Positions 1-11,310 of a DNA stretch of 64,000 nucleotides are shown one piece after another. Numbering within the stretch: position 1 is the stretch's first letter; each line of letters opens with the position of its first letter. The stretch is from NCBI GenBank assembly GCA_009192285.1, contig CM018603.1, positions 4,500,062-4,564,061 on the forward strand, given 5' to 3'. The translations under genes and the position numbers were made by a program. Under the pieces are notes generated by a model. It was given only the letters and a program-made list of their open reading frames with translations, searched no databases and was not told the origin of the DNA. Origin of the DNA: Morchella semilibera (Eukaryota > Ascomycota > Pezizomycetes > Pezizales > Morchellaceae).

Positions 1-170
1 GTATGCTTGACGATGCGGCGGAGGAGCTGGAAAGGGTTGCGCCAATGGAGCTGGAGGGGAATGTGGGGCAAATGAAGAGAGAGGTGGAAAGGGCGCGGTC
101 TTTTGTAGGCATTGTGGAGAAAGAGCTCAAGGAGGTGTTGCTGGAGAATGAGGGCGGGGTTGGGGTATGA
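1..170 (+). CDS. 3' end of a gene cut by the window edge; acidic coiled-coil C-terminus
   Basis: An open frame runs from base 3 to a TGA at 168-170, giving at least the last 55 residues of a protein whose start lies outside the window. The peptide is rich in Glu, Lys, Arg and Leu with heptad-like spacing (for example MKREVERARSFVGIVEKEL), so a helical or coiled-coil tail is likely. Its layout, a helix with regularly spaced Met/Leu followed by LKEVLLENE and a short Gly/Val end, resembles the C-terminal helix of the small-gene family found later in the window (compare MKTLLLQEMEMREMEE in the gene at 12668). That match is weak and inferred; the diagnostic central block would lie upstream of the window. 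G-rich codon use also matches the 3' halves of the 12.5-23.5 kb genes. Confidence 0.5.
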   Translation, partial: MLDDAAEELERVAPMELEGNVGQMKREVERARSFVGIVEKELKEVLLENEGGVGV

Positions 171-1709
171 GCGATGGCTGTAGACCGCGGTCGAGGTTAG
201 GATATGGGACACTTTGCGTTGTTCTTGGTTAGCCATTTGGAGGGTGTGCTAAAGGAAGTTTGTTCTCACTATGGTTCCGGAAAGCCCATGTTTCTTTTTG
301 CCGTTCAACAGATTGAGGCATTTATCGCAAGCGCTTAAGGAGAGCTAATACAAGATTTACACTTATGTTGCTGTCCAAGATTAGTGAGGTATAAGAAGAG
401 AATGTTCCTGTATAACCAGGAGCGTATGGTTGGGGGCCTTGGTGGTTGCTGTTCGCAAGGCTCAGAATTCGCCGTTCCACAGGCGCCGGGTTGTGGGGTT
501 AGGGCTAGAATCAAGGGCCAAGCGCAAGGTTGCACGAATTCATAGGCGCAGGGATACTTGGAGCACTTGCTCCCTCATCCACATCGCCCAACCCCCGATC
601 CCCAACCCCCCCCCCCGGATTTCACATCCCACAACCAGCCCCCAAGGCTAACTGTCGCCGTGGATCTATCCTACCATTGATGCTATGTACGTTAACCCAC
701 CCCTAAGTCGCCTTTAACCCACTCACCAACACCCTGCAGGACAGATCTACGCGCACGCACAGGCACCACCTTCGCAGCTACACCTACTTCTGAGGAGCCC
801 CAATCGTGCTTCATGCATGTGATCTTCCGCTACTGTAGGTGTCAAGCCCGCCCCGATGATCCACGCATACTTCAATTGTCTGAGTAAACAAGCCGAGATT
901 GATGCCCTTCACCTCGTTTAGATCACGGATTCATAGGGCATGAAAGTTCTTCCTACTGCAATGCGTATGGATCGGCGGCCCCGTTTAGACAAGATATTGC
1001 AAGCGGTTAAGTTGCAGAGGAGGTGGGAGAGACAAGGGGATCTGAAAGATATGACATTAGATCTCATATGGAGAATAGCTGTCAGGGGAAAATGAGTGAC
1101 CTGAAGAGACTACCCTTAATGTTGGTATCACACTCTTCTCAATACCTACGACAATTGTACTTACATGTTGATAGTGCTTTGTTGAGGAAATGGAACCTGA
1201 AATATATAGGACCCACAAGCAATTACTCGGACACCCACAACTCCGTTTAGTCGATCACCCTGGCTGAGCGGCTACAGGAACTCCACTAACATAACGACTG
1301 TCGTTTCGCTAACGAATCACGAATAAACTCTAAACCCCCTAAACCTATCAGTCGCCCCGTGGCACTCCTGCTGTACTGAGGGAGAAAGCATTCAGGTGGA
1401 AGGCCGGCGAACACGGACATGAAGGACAGGCTTCAAGCGGAAAGTCTATTAAAAGACTTAGAGTTATTTTGGGGAAATTAGGCTGGCCGTAAAGGAGAAA
1501 GACAGAAGGAAAGGCTACGGCCTACGGAGAAAGAGATGGAGTAATATGCGAGAGTGCGTGGGTAACTGATAACTGGAATATTAGTATTAAAGAATGTGTA
1601 CTGACGTGCCCGCCGATAGGGAAGCCTTGCATAGACCTCAAAGTCACCACTATCTAGTTTCAGAAAAATTACAGTAGAAAAATTACGGCGCACTACGGCC
1701 AACATCCAA
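171..1709. other. gene-poor stretch
   Basis: No convincing gene. A C-run lies near 607-616. A 53-bp intron-like segment (687-739, GTACGT donor, CTGCAG acceptor) is followed by an open frame to a TAA at 885-887; it is discussed among the findings. The other short open frames here lack coding character. Confidence 0.4.
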
Positions 1710-1964
1710 CTACTTCAGGGTTTTGTTCACTGGTGCGTCAAAGAGCGTGAATCTCTTTCCCTCTACTGAATCTGGTACTGTTTTATCTTTCTCAAGACAT
1801 GGATACCAGAAATCTCTTAATCTATGAATAGCATCGCTAACAAAACTAGCATAGCACACATACGCAAATCCTATCTCACCCCAATTACTATGTTTAAATA
1901 CATCCATAGCGGTGACATAGCATAGGAGACTCCCCACGCCACCACGTCTTTCCGTCCCCTACAT
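1710..1964 (-). pseudogene. exon-like fragment of an unknown protein
   Basis: A minus-strand frame runs from a possible acceptor (TAG just upstream of about 1964) to a stop at 1710-1712, about 83 codons. The peptide has balanced composition and looks coding, with segments such as NWGEIGFAYVCYASF and KRFTLFDAPVNKTLK, but no ATG lies near its 5' end. It could be the last exon of an intron-bearing gene or a remnant of one. I do not recognise the family. Nothing upstream on the minus strand clearly supplies the earlier exons, so decay is the simpler reading. Confidence 0.3.
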
Positions 1965-3451
1965 ATGTAGGTCAAGGTTCTTGGTGGGAGTCTGGTGCTA
2001 TCGTACGCACCGATGATATTCGGTTGTGGTATAGCGAGTCAAGGACGAATGATCTTTAGGTGATAGCAGGTAGGATATAGACCTTATCTGTATCGGTAAT
2101 ATCACGGATGTCATGCCGTAGGGACCTGGTGCCCAATTGGATCTCCATTGCCTTTTCATGCATTTCATGGATTGAAAAAACGAGGAAGGAAGAAGAAAAA
2201 CCTATGCATATGCTCCGGAACGCTTCCAGGGACATCAGATATCACTTGATCATGGTATCATATATTATAGGTCGTACGATAAGGAGTCTGCAAAGAATGA
2301 TGCAGTTTAATAACCACCTGAGCAAATAGAAGTGCGTACGATATGGCGTGGAGATCGTACCGGTGCATGCTGTTGGGAACCTTGTTGCAAGTTAACCGCT
2401 CACTGGCTCAACAAGTCGCTTGGCTAGGTGCTGTGGGCTTCATCTCCTGTTACCAGGTCATCCTTACGTCTGTGGGAAAAGGATGACATCTCGTTATACA
2501 TCCTCGAAAAGTAATTTGTGTCATGGGCTATTAGCCGCTTCAAAAACACTCTGTTATTCCGATTGTCATTAGTCCATTCTACGTAGTACTGGGATGGCCC
2601 CTACCAATAGCAATCCCTATGCTGTATATAAGCTAACGTCATTTTTAACCCTTTCATTCCCCCTATCTCGATGTGACGAGTGACATATCATGATGCACTC
2701 CGTTTCTCCCATCACCGACCTCAGAACGCTACATGCACAAACCAATTGAGCCAGCGCACCTATTGGTACGCGCCCCTAAATACGCGTGACTGTACGCTCC
2801 CTAGATCCATGTGAGTTGTATCATGAACAGGGCCTCCAATGGGCCAGCCCAGGCGCAAACACTCCTCCACCCAGCCCAGCCTAGGCAGCAATGAAGGCAA
2901 GAGCATTCCCTCACCCGCTATTTCTTTATATTGAACATCCGGCTATATATCAGAGGGCGGCTTTTCGTTCGATTGCTGTCCCATAGTGTAGGTTGTGTCC
3001 TCAAGATTCTGAGCGTTAAAATGCCTCCTCACATGGCGTCCAAACGCGTTAGGTGGTCCTGCTTGGACTCTTATTATCATTACTGGCAGACCCATATAGG
3101 ACTATTACTGTATTCTAGCGTCGAAGAGGTGCAGACCATAGCATCATTTAAGTGTTGCTCTACCGCGTCACCCCTATCCGGGAATGGCCTAAGAATATGT
3201 GGATATTTATGGATTGTAGGTGTTTCTCAAATGCTGAACGGAAGGGTTAGAGTACTAGATGATTATCATCAGTTGAGGTTGGATGTGATAACTGGGGGTC
3301 TGCTTTACTCCAAATTGAGGCAGGCATATTGATCGTAAACCTTAGATTCTGCAATACCTCCCAAACTACCACCCAAGCTACCTAACAAGAAAACCTCGTA
3401 ACACCCGCCACCCCTCCACCGGCCATCCCAAGCCACTCCCGCCCCTCCATC
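1965..3451. other. gene-poor stretch
   Basis: AT-balanced sequence with only short, compositionally random open frames. The 14-bp motif CATCAGATATCACT occurs at 2233-2246 and recurs twice elsewhere in the window (see findings). The longest frame, 2931-3332 on the plus strand, starts at TTG and shows no recognisable domain. Confidence 0.4.
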
Positions 3452-3768
3452 TCACCAAGCCCCTCCTCCCGCAGCAGCAGCATCACTAGCCTCCTCCCTC
3501 TCCAGATCCGCCAACACCAGGTCCTTCCAGTCCCTCCCCTTCCTCGCCGCATGCGCAAGATGACTCCTCATGAACTCCCGATGTCACCCAAGACACCTAG
3601 CAGCCTTGGGGTCACCTCGCCGCCGTCGTCGATGCGACGCAATACATGCACCTTCATGTAGCTCATGTGGTACGTGTGCATGCGTTGGCTTAATTAGCGC
3701 CCGAGTTGTGCGACCTCCGCTGTGAGGGGAGGCGCTTGCCGGGTGGTGGTGGGGGTTGGGTTCGTCAT
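3452..3768 (-). pseudogene. broken member of the RxxLxxSGY small-gene family
   Basis: From an ATG at 3768-3766 the minus strand reads MTNPTPTTTRQAPPLTAEV and reaches a TAA after about 25 codons. The same frame then resumes with QRMHTYHMSYMKVHVLRRID and VTPRLLGVLGDIGS. The end of the protein is found in another frame: EFMRSHLAHAARKGRDWKDL followed by VLADLEREEAS, with a stop at 3454-3452. The RDWKDLVLADLERE segment matches the C-terminal helix of other family members (W(K/R)DLxLLExE), and the spacing of the parts fits the family. One in-frame stop and at least one frameshift make it a pseudogene. A possible 44-bp 5' UTR intron (3774-3817, GTACCC donor, CACTAAC branch, CAG acceptor) ends 5 nt before the ATG, as in several relatives. 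The gypsy element starts 129 bp upstream of this ATG. Confidence 0.55.
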
Positions 3769-3901
3769 TTCTTCTGAGGACGTTAGTGGTGCTTTGAGGC
3801 GGGGGGGGGGTGGGTACTTGTATGGGTGTGGTTGGGATGGGAGGAGTTGGAGACGATTGGGTTCGGATGAGTTGTACGGTATAGGTGGTAGACCGTGGTA
3901 C

Positions 3902-4293
3902 TGTAAAGGGATATCTCAGAAGTCACTAAGATATGGCTAATGCTAAGCGATAGTTCTGTAGCTTTTAAACTTGTAATATTGTAGACCGGATTCCGTTCGC
4001 TTGAGAGGATGATGGTTCCCCTTAGACTACGGGAATCCTACTAGTTATTTATACATGAAGAACCCCCTTAAACCCGCTAACTCCATCAATAGCAAATCTC
4101 CCGCAATGCCTCCGCTACTGCTCCGACTTTCTACGAGGTGGGGTAACCAAGGGTCCACTCATAAGGTGTGGTAGTGGTTGCCGAATTATAACCGAACCCC
4201 GCTTCTGGGCGTACGTCACTCTTCCATCGCGCCGTCGTACCAGGACAATTCCATTGTACTACCAGTACCGCACTTCCAAGCAATCCTGTAACA
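3902..4293 (-). repeat. 3' LTR of gypsy copy 1
   Basis: 392 bp, nearly identical to 10914-11305. Read on the minus strand it begins TGTTACAGG and ends CTTTACA, giving the expected TG...CA ends. It carries a TATA-like GTATAAATAA on that strand. Confidence 0.95.
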
Positions 4294-4307
4294 CTACTCC
4301 CCTTTCC
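4294..4307 (-). promoter_or_regulatory. polypurine tract of gypsy copy 1
   Basis: Directly inside the 3' LTR; on the minus strand it reads GGAAAGGGGAGTAG. This is the usual place and composition for the primer of plus-strand DNA synthesis. Copy 2 has the matching tract at 29208-29220. Confidence 0.75.
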
Positions 4308-4386
4308 AAGCCGTCGTCCTCGACCGTTAAACCCTTCCATGGAAAAAACCCTGTGGGAAAAGCCATGATGAGGGAAGGTATCGGGA

Positions 4387-7300
4387 TTAATGCTCTGTCA
4401 ACCGTCGCTGCCTCTTAGTCTGCCGTGCTCCGGACTCCGGAGCTACTGTCACTTGACTCCGAGTGCGAGGACGGTTGCTTATAACTGGTTTGGCATTCTC
4501 GTCAGCCAGCGCCTCTTGTGGCTCTGGGGTTGCCAGCCGTTTGCGCGTGTTCTGCTTCCTGTTGGGGTCCGCATCTTCCCGATAGGGCCTCAGGAGCATC
4601 TCATGGAACACGTTGTGAACCTTCCAGTCTGCTGGTAGGTCTAGTCGGTACGCTCGATTACCGATCTTGGCTAGTACTTCGAAGGGTCCAGTGAACTTAT
4701 CCGACCATTTGTTGTATCCGCCGAGGTTCCTTGTGTCCAACAGGACCTTCTCCCCCGGTTCGAACTGCTGGGCTGCGGGACCGGGTCGTGACGCCATTTT
4801 ATCATACGTCTGCTGTAAGGTCTCCCGAGCCAGTTCATGGGCGGCGAGGATCTCGTCCAGGTGGTTATTCCCTTGGCATCCAGCTGCTCAATCTCCACAT
4901 CCGTAGGCCAGTCTGAGCGAGGGTGAAACCCATAGTTGCAATAAAAGGGTGACTGCCCGGTGGAGGAGTGTTTGGCGTTATTGTAGGCGTATTCGCAGAT
5001 AGGAAGTAGGTCTCTCCACTTCTTACCTGTGCCGGCCGTAAACGCTCGTAGGTAGGACTCCATATGCTGGTTAGTCCTTTCTGTCTGACCATCTGTCTGC
5101 GGATGGAACGAGGTCGAGAGTCTTCTACGAATCCCTAGTCGTTCTGTGATCGCGGTCCAGAAAGCTGACACGAACTGTGTTCCTCGGTCCGATACTATTG
5201 ATCGCGGGAGTCCATGAAAGCGCCAGATGTCTTTGACGAAGGCTTGTGCGGTTTGCTCCGCGTTGATTCCTGTCATTGGGATGAAGTGCGCCATTTTACT
5301 GAAGCGGTCCACTACAACCATAACATTCCGGAAACTTGACCGCTCCTTGGGCATTTCTACTACAAAATCCATGGAGATGTCGCACCAAGGGGTCGTGGCT
5401 AACTCTAGGGGCTGTGGAAGAGACATATGTCGTCGTCGCTGTTTGGCTCTTTGGCATACATCGCACGTGCTGACATATTTGGCTACATCCGTGGTCATTC
5501 CTGGCCACCAATAGTTCCTGTCAATCAATTCCAAGGTTTTATCTCTACCTAGATGCCCTGCCGTGGGTCGGTCGTGATGGTCTTCTATGACCTGCTTGAC
5601 TGCGTGCCCAGGCACTACCCAGCGCCCTTCATGAGTCGCTGTATTCTGATCGGGATCCCACTCTGTTGCAGCCTCCCGCAAGATGGTCTGCCGGGTCCAC
5701 AGGTCCTCAAGATCTTCGTTATCAGGGAGTTCATCCGGAACTATCCTACGAGTCCATCGACCCTCTTCTTCATACCAGTTCTGCAGGGCCGCAGGCATTC
5801 CCACTCCTGGTATGTGTACCCACTGATCCACCGGACGCACTTCTGATGAGCGATTGCAGAGGATTTCTTCACGAGGTTCTATTCCCGCTTGTGTCCTTCT
5901 GGCAAAATGTCCGGGGAGGAGGTTTCTTTCCGCGAAGTGTTCAGGTGAGAGGAGCATTTTTACTGGCTGCTCTCGAACTACTCCCCCTTCCATAGCGTAC
6001 TCCGGGCGCCTGGTCAATGCGTCAGGTTTCCCGTTTTTGTCGCCTGGTCGGAAGTGGATCTTGAAGTGAAAAGGTGCTATCTTTTCAGCCCAACGGGCCT
6101 GTCTTCTTGACAGCTTCTTGGTCGTTGTGAAGTACTGAAGGTTTTGGTGATCAGAATAGATCTGGATAGGTATGTCCGTACCTTCCAGCCAATGTCTCCA
6201 AGTCAGGAGGGCTGAAACTATTGCGAGCATCTCTTTATCATAGATCTCATGGTTGACCTCGGCCTCGTTGAACTTGCGAGCGTGGTAAGCCACCGGATGT
6301 AACTTGCCGTCTTCGAACACCTGTGACAAGACCGCAGCCTCTGCCCAGTCGCTGGCATCTGTTTCAAGGACAGCCATGCGATGTTCGTCGTAGTGTCGGA
6401 GGATAGGAGCGGTGGTAAATAGCTTCTTGAGCCCTTCAAAAGCATCCTGCTGCTCCCGACCCCACTTCCATACAGCATTTTTCTTGAGGAGATCTGTCAT
6501 GGGTCTGCATACCGCAGAATACCCGTAGATGAACCGCCTTAGAAAGTTGGCGAATCCCAGGAAGCATTGAAGCTCCTTCACCTTTGTGGGTATTAACCAC
6601 TCAGTGATAGCCTTCACCTTCTCGGGTGAGACCTGGGTACCGCTACCTGATAGCTTGAATCCTAGGAATTCTATCTCCGTTTGGAACCAAGCAGTCTTTT
6701 TCAGGTTGCCAAATAGGTGGTTTTGTCGTAGCCGCTCCAGCACCCTGCGCACAAGAGCTACATGCTCTTCTCTGGACTTGGAATATATCAGGATATCATC
6801 CAAGTAAACCACCAGGCCCTGATCTAACAGGTCCTTGAATATAGTATTAACCATGGCCTGGAACGTTGCCGGGGCGTTGGTCAAGCCGAAAGGCATTACT
6901 CTATATTCGAAGTGGCCGTATTTGGTCCGGAAAGCTGTCTTCCACTCTTCTCCCTCGGCGATCCTTACTAGGTTGTAACCGTTCTTGAGATCAATCTTGG
7001 TGAAGAAGAGAGCTCCTTTCGTCGAGTCTGCCAGTTCTGTCATGAGAGGCAGTGGGTACCGGTTCTTGACTGTGACGGAGTTTAAGCCGCGGTAGTCGAC
7101 GCATAACCGTAGTGACCCATCCTGTTTAGGGACGAAGAGGATCGGTGCCGCGGCTGGGCTGGAAGATGGGACAATTTTACCTGCCGCTAACATTTCGTCC
7201 AGGTATTCCCTCAACGCTTTCTGTTCCGGGGGTGACAATGCATAAATAGGACCCCACGGAGGTTGGCTTCCGTCCAAGAGAGGAATCGTATGATCCCACT

Positions 7301-8039
7301 CACTATGTTCCGGCAGGCGTCCTGCTCCTTCAGGGGAGAACACATCTGCGTAGTCTTGGAACTCTTCCGGGATAGCACTAGCGAGAGTCTCGCTTCCCGT
7401 GTTTCGTGCTCAGAAAGGGTGTGACTCGAGGGGCATGTCAGGTTCAGGCATGTGTCGCAGGAGTCTGACGACCTTTTCTTGCCAGCCTTCCTCGTACATG
7501 TCTCCTTCTGTCATCATGCAACCCTTAATCTGGCATTTGATACTATTGAAGGTAGCCTTATTCTGGCCCCAATGTATCGTAGGTTGATGCTCTTCGAGCC
7601 ATTGATGTGGTATGACGAGATCTTCTCCAGCAAAGGTACCTATTTCACAGGTGACTAGCCTGTCGAGGTGGCTACCAATGCGGAGTGTGAGAGGTTGGGT
7701 GATATGAGTACCGGAGTGTGGCATACGTGAGCCATCAGCTTGTTTAATGAGGAGAGTTGTGATGCGGGTCTGGACTGGGATGTCGGCTTGCTTGACACAG
7801 TTCCAGGACATGATCCATGTCTCGGTGCCGCTGTCTAGTAAAGCTTGGACAGTATGGGTGAAGTGTTTATTGGTTTTAGGGTTGAGCCAAGAGATCTCTA
7901 TCTCGAGGCGGGTTTCTCTGACGATGGTAGTCATTGTAGTGTAGGTAGGTTGTGATAAAGGAGGATGGTTGATGTTCTTCTCCTGGAGGCGGATAGGGCC
8001 TCTTATATAGCTAAGTGCGGGGTAGCTCTGACACGTCAT
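4387..8039 (-). pseudogene. pol region of gypsy copy 1
   Basis: The coding region for protease, reverse transcriptase, RNase H and integrase lies in this span on the minus strand. Visible hallmarks are an aspartic-protease-like DSGTET, the RT catalytic YLDD, RNase H segments ending near KPDALTRR, an integrase zinc-binding domain (HLGRDKT, CDVCQRAKQ) and the catalytic core (MDFVVEMP, SDRGTQF, ERTNQHMESYLRAF), and a C-terminal GPFEVL/NVFH module followed by a basic tail. The region is broken in about two places and is treated as a fossil. Confidence 0.9.
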
Positions 8040-8327
8040 GCCCGAAGAATACCTTGCCCTAGTTACGAGTTCCTACTTTGCATTGGCAGTCTCTCCACAG
8101 GGTTATGGCAAGTCAACAGTGCGCAGTGCGTCTACTGTCCGCTATCTGTGTGGCCCCTCTGATTTCTGAACTTCTAGACTCGAGTCTTGGATTCTGGCAT
8201 TGGCCATTGCTTTCCTTGCAGTATAGTTTTTTATAAAGAGATTTATTTCCGCGCCCTAATATTCATAACCCAAAAGAAAAAACCCGTAGATATAACATTC
8301 ATAAGAAATATAACCAACATGCAATTT

Positions 8328-10514
8328 TTAATCTTCCCCAAGTGCCGTAATCCTGGCTCTAAATGCCTCGCCTTGAGGTCCCAGCTTCTGCCTTTTCTCA
8401 CTCTCTCCTTCCGGTTCCTTCGTTCTCGAAGTCTTATTCTCCTTTTTCCGCTTATTCCCACTAGATCGTTCCGTCCCACCTATCATCCTGACCTTTGAGG
8501 TCGAGTAGCATTCCTTCGTCCAATGACCTTCTCTTCCGCACCGGAGGCATTTATTCTCCTTCGTCCATTGGTCTTTCTCTGCTTGGGTGGCTCCCAGGCT
8601 ACCAGTAGCTGGTCGAGGTTTGTGTGGGGAGTCCTCTCGTTCCTTTCTATGGGGACGGGACTCGTTGCGCTCCGTTTTACGGGGGCGGGGTCGTTGGCGT
8701 TTGGATTCTTGGTGCTTGGGTCCTTGAGTTTCCTGGGGTCTTGCTGGTTCTCTTCCTCGCAAAATCTTTTGGCGGGCTCTGACTTCCGCATCCTTTCTTC
8801 CCACTCTTCGAACCCATGCTAGCCAATCTGGGAATTCCGATGGTTCTTCAATCGCAGCGGATAGTCTCTGTTCCAACGTGGAGTTTATTCCTGTTAGAAT
8901 CATGGATTTCATGACGATTGGGCCTCCTCGAGCGTCCCACTCGAGATTCTGCATCTCGTTGATGTAATCGTCGAGGGGACCAGTTTGACGGAGATTATCC
9001 ATCTTCTGTTTGGCCTGCTCTTGACTGGTGCGATTACCATACTGGATGCGAAGTTCCTGCTTGAAACGTTCCCAAGTACCGAGCCTAGGTACTACACTAA
9101 GCCTTTCCTTAAAGTTGCGCCAGAAACTTGCTGCACTCCCGGTGAATTCCAGGGATGCCCAAAGGATTCGAGTCTTATCATCCCAGGTGACTCGGGGTTG
9201 AAGGTCCATTAGGATCTCCATACGATCGATCCAATGGCGAACGTATTCATCAGGTTTGCCGGAGAAGGGGATTTTGGCCTGCTTAGGGGTCTCTCCCTTG
9301 CGATGGCTATGGGGTACCGGTGACTGCGTTTCTGCTCGTCGGTGGTGCCTGCCCTGTTTTCTCCTTGGTCTCCTATCATCATCGGAGGAGCTGGATGAGT
9401 CCGATGAGCTTGGACTATCATCCCTCCTGTGTCTCCTTCTTCCTCTTCCCCCACCATTTCCTCCACCATTTCCTACCGCTCCCTTCTCCAGTACAGGCTC
9501 CTCCTCCCTCCTACGTTTACCGTGGGATCTTCTGGGTGGTGGAGACGGGGATTTACTCCTCCTCCTGTTGGCTGGGGGTGAGGGTGGTGGTGCCTTTCCT
9601 TCTCCTGGGGAATCCTTCTCAGACTCAACCCGTGGCTGCTTTCCCTTAAATGCTTTCAGGGCTACCTTCAGCATTTTCCTCAACTCTGGCTGGATGGCGT
9701 CGGCAACGGGGGTAAGTGGCTTTGGTGGTGGAACTGCCTGTGCTGCTGTCACAGTTGCCGCTAGTCCCTCGGGTAACTCCAGGTTTTTCTCTGCTTGCTG
9801 AGCCTGTATGTAGGCTGCTAGCGCCTGGGTTTGTTGCCGTTGTTGCTCATTTTCGAGGGCCATTTGCCTGAACCTTAGCTCAGTTACTGCCTGTTGATGT
9901 TGCGCATAGGCTTGGAACTGGCTAGCCAAAGTACCTAGGGCGGTGGTCATCTGCCCTTGTTGTCCTTCTACTTCCCGGAACTTCCCTTGTAATTCCCCCA
10001 CCAGTTGTTGTCCGCCTTGGACTACCTGGCCGTGTTGGTGCTCCCTTGCCCTGGCTTCTGCCTGAAGGGCCCAGTCCGTCTGAGCCGCGAGGCCTCTCAT
10101 GCCCTGGACGAGTACCTCGGTCCTGAGGGGTCGTAGGGTCTCCTGCTCGTAAAACTGTTCGTCGACGGAGGAGGTGCTCGCGTAGCTGGCGTCGCTCATA
10201 TCCCCATCCGAACCAGAGCGCCTCACTGTAATAGTGGCCTGCCTGGTTGGAGTCTCGAAGGGGTTGAGGTCCATGCTGGCAGAGCTGCGCGTGATCCTCT
10301 TCGGGTCTCGCTTGCGGACCTTCTTCGGGGCTTTGGCTTTGAGGGGGGCAGGGTTCCATAGCTCTGTGGCGGGGGTGTCCCTGGCTCTGCTGGCGATTGT
10401 GGGATGGGCCTGGGCCATGGCGGTGTCTTTGTCTCGGATCACGATGGTCTCCGCCATATCTTGGTCTTCCCGCGAGGTTAACGCTAGTGGGAGGGACATC
10501 TTTAAAGAATTCAA
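8328..10514 (-). CDS. gag of gypsy copy 1
   Basis: One long open frame of about 728 codons, including the stretch upstream of the likely ATG. It has a Gln-rich coiled-coil-like N-terminal half, a Pro/Arg/Ser-rich hinge with an SDSSSSSDDD run, a retrotransposon gag domain (WASLEFTGSAASFW), and a single zinc knuckle CLRCGREGHWTKEC near the C-terminus. This is the structural protein of the element's particle. It lies just upstream of pol on the minus strand, separated by about 290 bp. Confidence 0.85.
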   Translation of the reverse strand: MNSLKMSLPLALTSREDQDMAETIVIRDKDTAMAQAHPTIASRARDTPATELWNPAPLKAKAPKKVRKRDPKRITRSSASMDLNPFETPTRQATITVRRSGSDGDMSDASYASTSSVDEQFYEQETLRPLRTEVLVQGMRGLAAQTDWALQAEARAREHQHGQVVQGGQQLVGELQGKFREVEGQQGQMTTALGTLASQFQAYAQHQQAVTELRFRQMALENEQQRQQTQALAAYIQAQQAEKNLELPEGLAATVTAAQAVPPPKPLTPVADAIQPELRKMLKVALKAFKGKQPRVESEKDSPGEGKAPPPSPPANRRRSKSPSPPPRRSHGKRRREEEPVLEKGAVGNGGGNGGGRGRRRHRRDDSPSSSDSSSSSDDDRRPRRKQGRHHRRAETQSPVPHSHRKGETPKQAKIPFSGKPDEYVRHWIDRMEILMDLQPRVTWDDKTRILWASLEFTGSAASFWRNFKERLSVVPRLGTWERFKQELRIQYGNRTSQEQAKQKMDNLRQTGPLDDYINEMQNLEWDARGGPIVMKSMILTGINSTLEQRLSAAIEEPSEFPDWLAWVRRVGRKDAEVRARQKILRGREPARPQETQGPKHQESKRQRPRPRKTERNESRPHRKEREDSPHKPRPATGSLGATQAEKDQWTKENKCLRCGREGHWTKECYSTSKVRMIGGTERSSGNKRKKENKTSRTKEPEGESEKRQKLGPQGEAFRARITALGED

Positions 10515-10913
10515 TTGGGAGGTCGGGGGTGTTGATGCACCAAGGTAGAGGGGTAAACCAAGGTACCGAGTGCGCTAAGCCGTGAGAGTTCTGGCGAAGC
10601 GTTATGAGGATGGAGGGGGTGGAGTTGGGCTCAAGGATATTTTCCTTGAAGGTGGCGATGGTGCGTACTTCTGCGAAGAAGCCTTGGTGTTGGAGGTAGC
10701 CGCAGTAGAGATGTTCTGCGCTGCCTCGAGGGACGGAGAAAGAAGTCTCACAGGGGAAGCGAAGCATGTACTAATCCTCTTGATCACTACTTCTTATACC
10801 GAGTGCCCGTGTACTATCCGTACCTAGCAATCACACAAGGTATTCGAAGTGTTGTCTTGAGAAATATAGTAGGCTCGCTTAGGAGGTGTGCAATCGGATA
10901 AGGTACAATATAG

Positions 10914-11305
10914 TGTAAAGGGATATCTCAGAAGTCACTAAGATATGGCTAATGCTAAGCGATAGTTCTGTAGCTTTTAAACTTGTAATATTGTAGACCG
11001 GATTCCGTTCGCTTGAGAGGATGATGGTTCCCCTAAGACTACGGGAATCCTACTAGTTATTTATACATGAAGAACCCCCTTAAACCCGCTAACTCCATCA
11101 ATAGCAAATCTCCCGCAATGCCTCCGCTACTGCTCCGACTTTCTACGAGGTGGGGTAACCAAGGGTCCACTCATAAGGTGTGGTAGTGGTTGCCGAATTA
11201 TAACCGAACCCCGCTTCTGGGCGTACGTCACTCTTCCATCGCGCCGTCGTACCAGGACAATTCCATTGTACTACCAGTACCGCACTTCCAAGCAATCCTG
11301 TAACA
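10914..11305 (-). repeat. 5' LTR of gypsy copy 1
   Basis: 392 bp partner of 3902-4293. The sequence just inside it on the minus strand (CTATATTGTACCTTATCCG) is where a primer-binding site is expected, but it does not start with the TGG expected from a tRNA 3' end. Confidence 0.95.
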
Positions 11306-11310
11306 GGTAC

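Larger units (their letters stand above)
3897..11310 (-). mobile_element. Ty3/gypsy LTR retrotransposon, copy 1 (with target duplications)
   Basis: A complete LTR element lies on the minus strand: LTRs at 3902-4293 and 10914-11305 (392 bp each), bounded by a 5-bp target duplication GGTAC at 3897-3901 and 11306-11310. The order on the minus strand is 5' LTR, leader, gag, pol, purine tract, 3' LTR. Pol runs protease, reverse transcriptase ([19 protein letters not shown]), RNase H, then zinc-binding and DDE integrase (IVSDRGTQF), which is the Ty3/gypsy order. No chromodomain is evident after the integrase. I find a single difference between the LTRs by eye, so the insertion is recent. Gag looks open; pol looks broken in about two places. 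The element separates the family pseudogene at 3.45-3.77 kb from its former upstream sequence. Confidence 0.95.

Noticed and set aside
2931-3332. 133-codon plus-strand frame
   Set aside because: Starts at TTG, has random-looking composition, no promoter, splice sites or domain.
8523-9801. Plus-strand frames rich in Ser/Leu/Pro across the gypsy gag
   Set aside because: Opposite-strand shadows of the gag coding region.
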